A stretch of DNA of 64,000 bases from Rhodobiaceae bacterium (GTDB taxonomy: Bacteria > Pseudomonadota > Alphaproteobacteria > Rhizobiales > Tepidamorphaceae). Within the stretch, counting starts at the first letter, position 1, and each line of letters begins with the position of its first letter. The stretch lies in the NCBI GenBank assembly GCA_020637895.1, contig JACKJP010000002.1, positions 124,001 to 188,000 on the forward strand. The letters run 5' to 3'. A program made the position numbers and the translations under genes. Shown one piece after another: positions 33,183 through 41,324 of the stretch. A model generated the notes under the pieces. That model was not told the DNA's origin, searched no databases, and was given only the letters and a program-made list of their open reading frames with translations.

Positions 33183-33386
33183 ATGTGCGTTGATCGTAGT
33201 GTCATGCTGTTTGCCAGCTTCGTCATCCTGACTTCACTGATCCTGAGTTATTTCGTTTCGCCTTACTGGTTGCTGCTCACCGCCTTTGCCGGTTTGAATA
33301 TGATGCAGGCCTCGGTTACCCGCGTGTGCCCGGCCGCGACCATATTCAAGAAGATCGGCATCAAACCGGGAACCATTTTCAAATGA
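33183..33386 (+). CDS. DUF2892-type small inner-membrane protein
   Basis: A 67-residue protein with two hydrophobic helices (LFASFVILTSLILSYFV and YWLLLTAFAGLNMM) and a Cys in VTRVCPAATIFKKIG. The GLNMMQASVT...CP pattern is the DUF2892 (YgaP transmembrane-domain-like) signature. These small proteins often accompany rhodanese or sulfur-handling genes. GGAGGAAT precedes the start. The stop overlaps the next gene's ATG (ATGA), making it the first cistron of the RND efflux operon, below the 31-bp palindrome. Its role in efflux is unknown. Confidence 0.85.
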   Translation: MCVDRSVMLFASFVILTSLILSYFVSPYWLLLTAFAGLNMMQASVTRVCPAATIFKKIGIKPGTIFK

Positions 33387-34384
33387 GAAATTTCCTCCTC
33401 CGTTCGCTGGCATTCGCCGCGCCCGTGGCCCTCGCGCTTGCGCCGGCTACAGCTGGCGCTGCCGAGTATGTCGTTCAGCCAATGACCGTACCGATCATGA
33501 AATCGGTATTCGGGCAGGTTCAGAGCCGGAATGTCATTCCGGCCAGAGCCCGGATCGGCGGTACCGTGGCCGGCATAACCGTGCAGGAAGGCGATACGGT
33601 GGAGGCCGGCCAGACAGTCGCGGAGGTCAGCGACGAGAAGCTGGCGCTGCAACGCGATGCGCTCGATGCCAAAAGACTGGCCGTTGTCGCGCGCCTCGAC
33701 AATGCGCGCACGAACCTGTCCCGCGCGCAGGACCTGTTTTCAAGAGGCTCCGTCCCCAAGGCGCGTCTGGACGAAGCACAGACCGCCCACGATGTGCTCG
33801 TGAACGAGTTGCAGGCGGTCGAGGCGGAAATCGCGGTCAACCGGCAACAGGCGAGCGAAGGCGCGGTCGTGGCTCCGGAGTCGGGCCGGGTACTGACCGT
33901 ACCGGTAACACACGGGTCGGTCGTTCTGCCCGGCGAAACCATTCTGCGCGTTGCCAGCGGAGGCTACTTCCTGCGTCTTTCACTGCCCGAAAGGCATGCC
34001 GCCACCATTCGCGAGGGCGACACCGTCGAGGTCGGCATCCGGGGTGCAGACGGCCTGCTGACGATGACCGACGGACGCCTTGTGAAGGTCTATCCGGAGA
34101 TCGAGAACGGCCGCGTCATCGCGGATGTCGAGGTCGCCGATCTCGGCGACTTCTTCGTCGGTGAAAGAACCCTCGTCAGCATTCCGGTCGGGCGCCACGA
34201 GGTCATCGCCATTCCCGCAGATGCGATCACGACGCTGCACGGCATCGACTATGTCGCGCTTGCAGGCCACGAAGACCAGGTCCTCGTCAGCGTTGTTGTC
34301 GGCGAAACATTCAAGGCCGACGGTGCTCCCATGCGCGAAGTGCTCAGCGGACTTGCCTCGGGCGACCGGATCGTTGCGCCATGA
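33383..34384 (+). CDS. RND efflux periplasmic adaptor (HlyD/AcrA family)
   Basis: A 333-residue adaptor with a signal peptide (MRNFLLRSLAFAAPVALALAPATAGAA), a first lipoyl half (ARIGGTVAGITVQEGDTVEAGQ), a coiled-coil hairpin rich in Ala/Gln/Glu, the second lipoyl half (APESGRVLTVPVTHGSVVLPGE), and beta-barrel/membrane-proximal parts. There is no lipobox Cys, so it is soluble in the periplasm. Starts at ATG 33383, overlapping the DUF2892 stop, and ends in an ATGA overlap with the RND pump. No outer-membrane TolC-like gene is adjacent, so it likely recruits a shared one. Confidence 0.9.
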   Translation: MRNFLLRSLAFAAPVALALAPATAGAAEYVVQPMTVPIMKSVFGQVQSRNVIPARARIGGTVAGITVQEGDTVEAGQTVAEVSDEKLALQRDALDAKRLAVVARLDNARTNLSRAQDLFSRGSVPKARLDEAQTAHDVLVNELQAVEAEIAVNRQQASEGAVVAPESGRVLTVPVTHGSVVLPGETILRVASGGYFLRLSLPERHAATIREGDTVEVGIRGADGLLTMTDGRLVKVYPEIENGRVIADVEVADLGDFFVGERTLVSIPVGRHEVIAIPADAITTLHGIDYVALAGHEDQVLVSVVVGETFKADGAPMREVLSGLASGDRIVAP

Positions 34385-37300
34385 AGCTCGGAGCCGCCGG
34401 CCTTCTGACGAAGGCGTTCATCCGCTCGCCGTTGACGCCGCTGTTCCTGCTGGCCTCGTTTGCCGTCGGCATCGTGGCGCTTGTCACCCTGCCGCGCGAG
34501 GAAGAGCCTCAGATTTCGGTGCCGATGGTGGATATCCACGTCCGTGCGGACGGGCTGAAGGCGGAAGACGCGGTCAAGCTCGTCACCGAACCGCTCGAGA
34601 CGATCATCAAGAGCATCGACAATGTCGAGCACGTCTATTCGCAGACGCAGGACGACGGCACCGTCGTCACCGCCCGATTCGACGTTGGCACCAGCACCGA
34701 TGCGGCAATTCTGCGCGTGCATGAAAAGGTGCGCGCCAACATGGACCGCATCCCTGTCGGCGTCCCCGAACCGCTGATCGTGGCGCGCGGCATCGACGAT
34801 GTCGCCATCGTATCCGTCACCCTATCGCCAAAGCCGGAAGCCGCCGCACGCTGGTCGGCCAGCGACCTGACGCGCGTCGCGCGGGAAGTGATCAACGAGG
34901 TATCCAAGCTCGATGACGTCGGCCTGACCTACATCGTCGGCGAGCAGCCGGACGAATTTCGCATCGAACCCAATCCGGAAAAGCTCTCGCTTTACGGGCT
35001 GACCCTGCAACAGCTTGCCGGCAAGATCGCCGGCGCCAACCGCTCATTCCGCGCGGCCGATATCCGTGAGGACGGCCACATGACGGGCCTCGTCGCGGGC
35101 CAGACGCTGCAAACGCCGGTTGAAATCGGCAACATTCTGATCACCGCCCGCGATGGTAGGCCGGTTTATGTTCGCGATGTCGCCGATATCGTGCTGGAAA
35201 CGCGGCCCAACGAGACCCTGGTCGCGAACCATGTCGTTTCCGATGACGGCGTCACGCGCCTTCCCGCCGTCACGATTGCGATTGCCAAGCGTCCGGGAAC
35301 GAACGCAGTCGTCATCGCCGAGGAAATCATTCATCAGCTCGAGGCGACGAAAGGTTCGATCTTCCCGGAAGACCTGACCATGTCGATCACGCGCGACTAT
35401 GGCGAATCGGCGAACGAAAAAGCCAACGAACTGCTTTTCCATCTCGGTCTGGCGACCGTGTCGATCGTCATTCTGGTCGCCTTCGCCATCGGCTGGAGGG
35501 CGGCGCTCGTCGTTGCCGTGGTCATCCCGACGACCATCCTTCTGACGCTGTTTGCAGCGTCGATCATGGGTTACACGCTCAATCGCGTCAGCCTGTTCGC
35601 GCTGATCTTCTCAATCGGCATTCTTGTCGACGACGCCATCGTCGTGATCGAGAACATCGCCCGCCACTGGGCGATGAAGGACGGGCGGCCGCGCGCGCAG
35701 GCGGCGATCGAAGCGGTGTCGGAAGTCGGCAATCCGACGATCGTTGCAACGCTGACGGTCGTCGCGGCGCTGTTGCCAATGCTTTTCGTCTCGGGATTGA
35801 TGGGTCCCTACATGAGCCCGATCCCGGCCAATGCGTCGGCGGCGATGGTGTTCTCGTTCTTCGTTGCCGTCATGCTGACGCCCTGGCTGATGCTCAAGTT
35901 CGGCGGTGCGGAAAAGGAAGGCGAGGCCGATCACCACGAGCATGTCGGCATGCTCGGGCACATGTTCATCCGCGTTGCCCGTCCGATCCTGTCCTCGCGC
36001 AGGCGCAGCTGGATCTTCCTCGCACTGGTCGGCCTCGCGACGCTCGGTTCACTGTCGCTCTTCTACACCAAGTCGGTCACCGTGAAGCTGCTGCCCTTCG
36101 ACAACAAGAGCGAGTTGCAGGTCGTTGTCGACCTGCCGGAAGGTTCCTCGGTCGAGGATACCGACCGCGTTCTGACGCTGGCCGTCGCGCGGATGGCGGA
36201 CCTTCAGGAAGCGATATCGTTCCAGTCCTACGCCGGCACCGCCGCGCCTTTCAATTTCAACGGCCTGGTGCGCCACTACTACCTGCGTTCCGAACACCAG
36301 ATGGGCGACATACAGGTCAATCTCAGCGCCAAGGGCGAACGCGACCGCACAAGCCATGAGATAGCGCTTGACCTGCGCAAGCGGCTGGAGGGCATTGACG
36401 CGCCGGCGGGAACGAGCATCAAGGTGGTCGAACCGCCACCCGGCCCGCCCGTCCTTGCAACGCTGCTCGCCGAGATCTACGGACCCGACGCCGACACGCG
36501 CCGCGCGGTGGCCGAAAAGGTCCGCGAAGCCTTCGCCGCTGTCCCGTTCATCGTCGACATCGACGACAGCTACGGCGTGCCCGCGCCGCGTACGCGGCTG
36601 CGGATAGACCAGGACAATGTCGAGTATTTCAAGGTCGAACAGCAGGATGTCTACGACACGATCGGCACCTATTTCGGCGGCCAAACGGTAGGGTATTCGC
36701 ATCGCGGCGACGGGCGTCATCCGATCCCGATCCGTATTGCCACGGCTCGTGAGAATGGCGTTCTCGACGAGCGCGCGCTTTCCATTCCCGTGCCCGCCAA
36801 TGCGCTGCCCGGAGACCGCGCGATCGTGGAACTCGGCGATGTCGTGACAGTCAGCCGCGAGAAGGCCTCCTACCCGATCTTCCGGCACAACATGCGACCG
36901 GCGGAAATGGTGCTCGCCGAACTCGCGGGAGAATACGAGTCGCCGGTCTACGGCATGATCGAAGTCTCCAAGGCGCTCGACAAGATCGACTGGAACGGCC
37001 TGCCGCGGCCTGAAATCAAGCTTCACGGCCAGCCGGACGACGAATCCAGGCCGATCCTGCTGTGGGATGGAGAATGGGAAGTCACCTGGGTGACGTTCCG
37101 TGACATGGGCGCCGCGTTCATGGTGGCCCTGCTGGGAATTTACATCCTCGTGGTGGCGCAGTTCGGCGATTTCCGGCTACCCCTCGTCATCCTCACGCCG
37201 GTGCCGCTGACATTCATCGGAATCCTGCTCGGACACTGGCTGTTCGGCGCACCGTTCAGCGCGACATCGATGATCGGTTTCATTGCGCTTGCCGGCATCA

Positions 37301-37569
37301 TCGTCCGAAACTCGATCCTGCTCGTGGATTTCATCCGTCATGCCCGCTCGCCGGAACGACCGATACTCGATGTCCTGCTGGAGGCTGGAGCGATCCGCTT
37401 CAAACCGATCCTTCTGACGGCGCTGGCCGCCATGATCGGTGCGGCGGTGATCCTGACTGATCCCATCTTCCAGGGGCTCGCGATATCGCTTCTGTTCGGT
37501 CTTGCCTCATCAACGGCACTGACGGTTCTGGTCATCCCGGCGATATACGTCGCGCTCGGCCGCCACTGA
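34381..37569 (+). CDS. RND-family efflux pump, AcrB/HAE-type permease
   Basis: A 1062-residue inner-membrane trimeric proton antiporter with 12 predicted helices. Features: N-terminal helix near 17-38, FSIGILVDDAIVVIENIARH (helix-4 region with the DD proton-relay pair), large periplasmic loops after helix 1 and helix 7, and the terminal segment with FIALAGIIVRNSILLVDF and LAAMIGAAVILTDPIFQGLA. Full length and intact. It forms an operon with DUF2892 and the adaptor. Substrates cannot be read from sequence; the palindrome upstream implies induction by a ligand or redox/sulfur signal. Confidence 0.93.
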   Translation: MKLGAAGLLTKAFIRSPLTPLFLLASFAVGIVALVTLPREEEPQISVPMVDIHVRADGLKAEDAVKLVTEPLETIIKSIDNVEHVYSQTQDDGTVVTARFDVGTSTDAAILRVHEKVRANMDRIPVGVPEPLIVARGIDDVAIVSVTLSPKPEAAARWSASDLTRVAREVINEVSKLDDVGLTYIVGEQPDEFRIEPNPEKLSLYGLTLQQLAGKIAGANRSFRAADIREDGHMTGLVAGQTLQTPVEIGNILITARDGRPVYVRDVADIVLETRPNETLVANHVVSDDGVTRLPAVTIAIAKRPGTNAVVIAEEIIHQLEATKGSIFPEDLTMSITRDYGESANEKANELLFHLGLATVSIVILVAFAIGWRAALVVAVVIPTTILLTLFAASIMGYTLNRVSLFALIFSIGILVDDAIVVIENIARHWAMKDGRPRAQAAIEAVSEVGNPTIVATLTVVAALLPMLFVSGLMGPYMSPIPANASAAMVFSFFVAVMLTPWLMLKFGGAEKEGEADHHEHVGMLGHMFIRVARPILSSRRRSWIFLALVGLATLGSLSLFYTKSVTVKLLPFDNKSELQVVVDLPEGSSVEDTDRVLTLAVARMADLQEAISFQSYAGTAAPFNFNGLVRHYYLRSEHQMGDIQVNLSAKGERDRTSHEIALDLRKRLEGIDAPAGTSIKVVEPPPGPPVLATLLAEIYGPDADTRRAVAEKVREAFAAVPFIVDIDDSYGVPAPRTRLRIDQDNVEYFKVEQQDVYDTIGTYFGGQTVGYSHRGDGRHPIPIRIATARENGVLDERALSIPVPANALPGDRAIVELGDVVTVSREKASYPIFRHNMRPAEMVLAELAGEYESPVYGMIEVSKALDKIDWNGLPRPEIKLHGQPDDESRPILLWDGEWEVTWVTFRDMGAAFMVALLGIYILVVAQFGDFRLPLVILTPVPLTFIGILLGHWLFGAPFSATSMIGFIALAGIIVRNSILLVDFIRHARSPERPILDVLLEAGAIRFKPILLTALAAMIGAAVILTDPIFQGLAISLLFGLASSTALTVLVIPAIYVALGRH

Positions 37570-37629
37570 CTGGACAGAGCCGGCAACGCAAAGGCATATA
37601 GGCGGGCGCCATCATACGGAGATCAGCCG

Positions 37630-38067
37630 GTGAGCAAGCCCGTCTATGTCCTGAACGGACCCAACCTCAACCTGCTCGGGTTGCGTGAACCGGAGATCTA
37701 TGGCCGCGAAACGCTCGCGGACGTGGAGGCGCTTTGCCGCGCGACGGCGAAGGACTTTGGGCTGGACGTCATCTTCCACCAGAGCAATGCGGAACATGAA
37801 CTGATCGGATGGATTCACGAGGCTCGCGGCACAGCCTGCGGGATCGTCATCAACCCGGCTGCCTATACGCACACCTCGATTGCGCTGCATGACGCACTGA
37901 AAGCCTCGGACCTGCCGGTCTTCGAGGTGCACATCTCCAATGTCCACGCACGCGAAGCATTTCGGCATCACTCGTATGTGTCGCCGGTAGCCATTGGCGT
38001 CATCGCCGGCTTTGGCATTTCAGGCTACGCCGCGGCGATCAGACGCCTCGCGGAAGTCATTCGCTGA
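37630..38067 (+). CDS. aroQ: Type II 3-dehydroquinate dehydratase
   Basis: A 145-residue dodecamer-forming enzyme of the shikimate pathway, dehydrating 3-dehydroquinate to 3-dehydroshikimate. Diagnostic residues: NGPNLNLLGLREPEIYG (N-terminal lid with the catalytic Arg and Tyr), HQSNAEHELIGWI, GIVINPAAYTHTSIAL and FEVHISNVHAREAFR with the active His. Normal size. Start is GTG 37630. It sits between the RND operon and phaC, with no other shikimate gene nearby. Confidence 0.96.
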   Translation: MSKPVYVLNGPNLNLLGLREPEIYGRETLADVEALCRATAKDFGLDVIFHQSNAEHELIGWIHEARGTACGIVINPAAYTHTSIALHDALKASDLPVFEVHISNVHAREAFRHHSYVSPVAIGVIAGFGISGYAAAIRRLAEVIR

Positions 38068-38088
38068 TCCCGGCCGGATAACGCCAGA

Positions 38089-39879
38089 TCAATCTTCAAG
38101 GACATATTCGCCGGGCGCCGGGCGCAATGGCTGATAGGCACCGCCGCCCATCGAAGGCGGGTCGCTACGGTCGCCGGCCCTTGCTCCAAGCCACCGTACC
38201 CAATCCTGCCACCACGATCCTTCGGTCATGACCGCGTTCTGGCGCCATTGATCCGGATCGGGATGCGTATCGCCATCGCGATATTCGAGCATCTGGTAGG
38301 TACGGCCCTTCCTGCCCGGCGGCGAGACGATGCCAGCATTGTGCCCACCGTTGGTGAGCACGAAAGTGATATCGCCGTCGAGCATGTGCACGGCCTTGAA
38401 CACCGAACGCCACGGCGCGATGTGATCGCTGGTCGTTGCCACCGCGAAGATCGGCACCGCGATATCGTCCAGATAGGCGGCGCGGCCATCGGCCTTCATG
38501 CGGCCTTCGGCGAGATTGTTGCCGAGATAGAGCTCACGCAGATACTGGCTATGCATGCGATAGGGCATGCGTGTCGTATCCGTGCTCCACGCAGCCATGT
38601 CGTTCATCGGCTCGCGTTCGCCCATCAGATATTCGCGCACGATGCGCGACCAGATGAGGTCCTGCGAGCGCAGCATCTGAAACGTTCCAGCCATCCGGCG
38701 TTTGTCGAGATAGCCCTTGCGCCACATCATGTCTTCCAGCAGCGCGAGCTGACTCTCGCTGACGAACAGGCTGAGTTCGCCCGCCTCGGTGAAATCGACC
38801 TGCGCGGCGAGCAGGGTCATGGAGGCGATGCGCCGGTCTCCGCGACCGGCCAGCGCGGCGGCCGCGAATGCGAGCAAGGTGCCGCCCAGACAATATCCCG
38901 CCGTGTGAACGTGGCGGGCGCCGGTGATCGCCTCGACGGCATCGAGCGCCGCCTCGACGCCGAGACGGCGATAGTCATCGAGTGTCAGGTCGCGTTCCGC
39001 TTCGCCCGGATTTTTCCATGAGATGCAGAAGACCGAAAATCCCTGCGACACGAGATGCGCGACAAGCGAATTTTCCGGCGAAAGATCGAGAATGTAATAT
39101 TTCATGATCCAGGCGGGCACGATCAGCAAAGGCTGCTCGTGAACCGTGTCCGTCGTTGGCCGATACTGGATCAATTCGATCAGCCGGTTCTCGTAGACGA
39201 CGTCCCCCGGCGTCACGGCGACGGTGCGGCCCGGCACGAATGCTTCCGAACCGACGGGTTTGTCGCCTGTCACCTGACGGCGCATGTCTTCAAGCCAATA
39301 GCCAAAGCCGCGCGTGAAATTGAGGCCGGCCTCGCGCAGTGTCGCTTCAAGAACTTCCGGGTTCGTTGCGGGGAAATTGGACGGCGACAGCATGTCGAGG
39401 ATCTGGCGGCTGTAGAATTCGACGAGCCGTTCGTTACGCGCATCTACCCCCGGCACCCCCGTCGTCAGGTTATGCCACCACTGCTGATTGAGCAGGAACG
39501 CCTGATGCAAGACGTTGTAGGGGAAATTTGACCAGGCTTCGTCATCGAAACGGTGGTCGTGCGGCAGTGGGGTTATGCAGGCAGCGTCATCGGATGAACC
39601 GGCTGCGCATGCGGCCAGCATCTCTGCAAAGCGAGCCCATTTTTCAGACCCCTTTCGCAGGGCCCAGGCCTGGGTGCCGGGTGCCAGCGCGAGATGAGAG
39701 AGCCAGTCGGCCCAAGCCTCGGCAAGGCCGATCTGCGAAATACCGCCGGTCGCCTCGCCAAGCAATGCGTGAAACGTCCGGTCCAGGTCGCGCAGCACCT
39801 CATCCTTGTCGGGTGCCACGCCCGCCGCCGGCCCCGGTGCATTCGCACCATCTGCCGGCGGCTGCCGGTTCATCTTCAT
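38089..39879 (-). CDS. phaC: Class I poly(3-hydroxyalkanoate) synthase
   Basis: A 596-residue PHA synthase. The alpha/beta-hydrolase core carries the lipase-box variant GYCLGG with the nucleophile Cys, Asp in TSDHIAPW, and His in GGHNAGIV, the Cys-Asp-His triad. The N-terminal PhaC_N domain shows WSNFPYNVLHQAFLL and NFPATNPEVL. Size fits class I (short-chain monomers). It polymerises (R)-3-hydroxyacyl-CoA into granules in the cytosol. A phasin lies just upstream (34-bp gap) and a MaoC hydratase beyond it on the same strand, so all three could be co-expressed. phaA and phaB are absent here. Confidence 0.95.
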   Translation of the reverse strand: MKMNRQPPADGANAPGPAAGVAPDKDEVLRDLDRTFHALLGEATGGISQIGLAEAWADWLSHLALAPGTQAWALRKGSEKWARFAEMLAACAAGSSDDAACITPLPHDHRFDDEAWSNFPYNVLHQAFLLNQQWWHNLTTGVPGVDARNERLVEFYSRQILDMLSPSNFPATNPEVLEATLREAGLNFTRGFGYWLEDMRRQVTGDKPVGSEAFVPGRTVAVTPGDVVYENRLIELIQYRPTTDTVHEQPLLIVPAWIMKYYILDLSPENSLVAHLVSQGFSVFCISWKNPGEAERDLTLDDYRRLGVEAALDAVEAITGARHVHTAGYCLGGTLLAFAAAALAGRGDRRIASMTLLAAQVDFTEAGELSLFVSESQLALLEDMMWRKGYLDKRRMAGTFQMLRSQDLIWSRIVREYLMGEREPMNDMAAWSTDTTRMPYRMHSQYLRELYLGNNLAEGRMKADGRAAYLDDIAVPIFAVATTSDHIAPWRSVFKAVHMLDGDITFVLTNGGHNAGIVSPPGRKGRTYQMLEYRDGDTHPDPDQWRQNAVMTEGSWWQDWVRWLGARAGDRSDPPSMGGGAYQPLRPAPGEYVLED

Positions 39880-39913
39880 TCCGCAACGTCCTTCGGTTAC
39901 CGGACGGCCCGAT

Positions 39914-40300
39914 TCAGGCCGCTGCCGATACCTCTACTTCTGTTTTCACCGACTCGATCTGTCTGGTTGTCTCGGCCTTGGCCTCATCGAGCAGTGAAGA
40001 ACTCATTCCGGCGAACTTGCTCATTTCATCGGAATAGTCGGCATAGGCGGCGCGAAGGAAATCGGCGCAGGCCGACATCATGTCCGACGGGCTATCCTTG
40101 GCCGACATCTCCTGAACGAGCGCGATGTCCTTTTCGACGCGGCGCTTGAGGAATTCCAGATATTCCAGATTGTACTTCATGCACGCAGAGAGCATGCGCC
40201 CCTGCATACCGCTCATCTGTCTCACCGAATCCGGCATGGCAGTGGCGAACGGATTGTACATTTCGAGATTTTTCAACATTTCAGACTGCGATTTCGGCAT
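39914..40300 (-). CDS. Phasin-family granule protein
   Basis: A 128-residue, largely helical, charged protein without signal peptide. It contains FATAMPDSVRQMSGMQGRML, YNLEYLEFLKRRVEKDIALVQ and DFLRAAYADYSDEMSKF, the amphipathic helix pattern of Phasin_2 family proteins that coat PHA granules. ATG 40300 follows GGGAGAG and is preferred over a 23-codon extension. It lies directly before phaC and its proximity supports the call more than the sequence alone. Confidence 0.78.
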   Translation of the reverse strand: MPKSQSEMLKNLEMYNPFATAMPDSVRQMSGMQGRMLSACMKYNLEYLEFLKRRVEKDIALVQEMSAKDSPSDMMSACADFLRAAYADYSDEMSKFAGMSSSLLDEAKAETTRQIESVKTEVEVSAAA

Positions 40301-40645
40301 GACTGCTCTCCCATGGCATTTGAAGGTGGCGCCCCTGTACATGTGCGCCCGATGTGGCTGACTGCCCATCGATAGAAATGTGACAGGCCTACATGTCAGT
40401 CAGATAAAAAAGGACCGCGGCTTCAGTCGTTTCGATGCGGACCTGCTACGCCAACAACGCAAAACACGCCTCGCTGTTTCCGCAGGTTCAAATCGACAGC
40501 GAAGTCCTGGAACACTGGCGCTGAATTCCGGCATCATTGAGGAAACCACAATCTGCAACGCCATTGTGCGCTGCAACAATAACCCCGCTTTGATTTATGT
40601 CAAAGCGGGGTTGTGCAGTGCCGCAAATGCTGAGGAGAGAGCTTT
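40301..40645. other. Intergenic region between phasin and MaoC-type hydratase
   Basis: 345 bp without a convincing gene. It should hold the phasin promoter near 40301-40380. Two CTGCAAC direct repeats (40553 and 40571) lie just before the strong hairpin at 40581-40612; such TGC-rich repeats are seen at PhaR-type operators, but this is weak. An 89-codon frame on the + strand here has no homologous-looking content, overlaps the hairpin, and was rejected. Confidence 0.4.
40581..40612 (-). terminator. Strong 13-bp hairpin downstream of the small MaoC gene
   Basis: Perfect inverted repeat: AACCCCGCTTTGA (40581-40593), loop of 6, TCAAAGCGGGGTT (40600-40612). It begins 34 bp after the stop of the MaoC gene on the minus strand and is followed there by a short U-poor tail (ATTGTTGC). 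It likely terminates that transcript; the weak U tract suggests partial or Rho-assisted action. Confidence 0.6.
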
Positions 40646-41092
40646 TTAAGCGCGCGCGTATACCAGCACGGAGCTCAGGCCTTCCTGAACGACTTCACCC
40701 TTCTGATTGATGAGAGAGAACTTGCGCTTCACAACGCCGCGGCCCGGCTTGGACGTCGGGCGCGCCTCGACCACTTCGGTCTCCAGCCAGAGCGTATCAC
40801 CGACAAGGATGGGGCCCTTGTAGACCCAGTTCTCTACCCCGAGCGAAGCGATTGCCGATCCCGCCATTTCGCCAATCTGGGCGCTGAGCCCAGTGGCGAC
40901 GGAAAATCCGTAGGCGCCCTGGAGGATGCGCGTCTTGAACGGGCTGTTCTTCCGGCAGAACTCTTCATCCGTATGGGCCGGGTTATTGTCACCGGAAAGC
41001 CAGGTGAACATCGCCAGATCCGTATCGGTGACGGTCCGGCCCGGGCTCTTCTGCTTGTCGCCCACCGTGAAGTCCTCGAGGTATTTGGTCAT
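40646..41092 (-). CDS. MaoC-like (R)-enoyl-CoA hydratase, single hotdog
   Basis: A 148-residue single-hotdog hydratase. The hydratase-2 motif is complete (WLSGDNNPAHTDEEF) with catalytic Asp and His, and GAYGFSVATGL gives the oxyanion helix. ATG 41092 sits behind GGGAAGGAA. Such enzymes (PhaJ or related) provide (R)-3-hydroxyacyl-CoA. Position just upstream of phasin and phaC on the same strand suggests a supply role for polymer synthesis, though a strong hairpin separates them. It is divergent from the acyl-CoA ligase. Compared with the double-hotdog enzyme at 3904-4761 it keeps the Asn-Pro that one lost. Confidence 0.83.
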   Translation of the reverse strand: MTKYLEDFTVGDKQKSPGRTVTDTDLAMFTWLSGDNNPAHTDEEFCRKNSPFKTRILQGAYGFSVATGLSAQIGEMAGSAIASLGVENWVYKGPILVGDTLWLETEVVEARPTSKPGRGVVKRKFSLINQKGEVVQEGLSSVLVYARA

Positions 41093-41324
41093 TCCATTTC
41101 CTTCCCTTATCGTGCTCTCAATCTGCCCCGAACGTCGGATCCGATCGGAGGCCTTCAATGAATTCATATTCAGGCGCATTTGCCCTGTCTATCCTCGCGG
41201 CGGCGGCAAATTGCCATCCCGCGCGAAATTCGGCTGATATCCCGACGGCCCACGCGCGGGAGCTCCGTCACACAACGATCATTCAACGCGCCGACAACGA
41301 CCCGATATCGCCCGGGATCCGAAC
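41093..41324. promoter_or_regulatory. Divergent promoter region between MaoC hydratase and acyl-CoA ligase genes
   Basis: A 232-bp spacer with both genes reading outward. It holds a 14-mer CAACGATCATTCAA (41273-41286) also present at 4911-4924 in the other MaoC divergent promoter, with the same orientation relative to the MaoC gene. No clear -35/-10 pair was identified. Confidence 0.3.

Noticed and set aside
40480..40500. GGTTCAAATC resembling a tRNA T-loop
   Set aside because: No acceptor stem or anticodon arm could be folded around it.
40380..40649. 89-codon + strand frame between phasin and MaoC
   Set aside because: Contains the terminator-like hairpin, has no ribosome site and reads as random composition.
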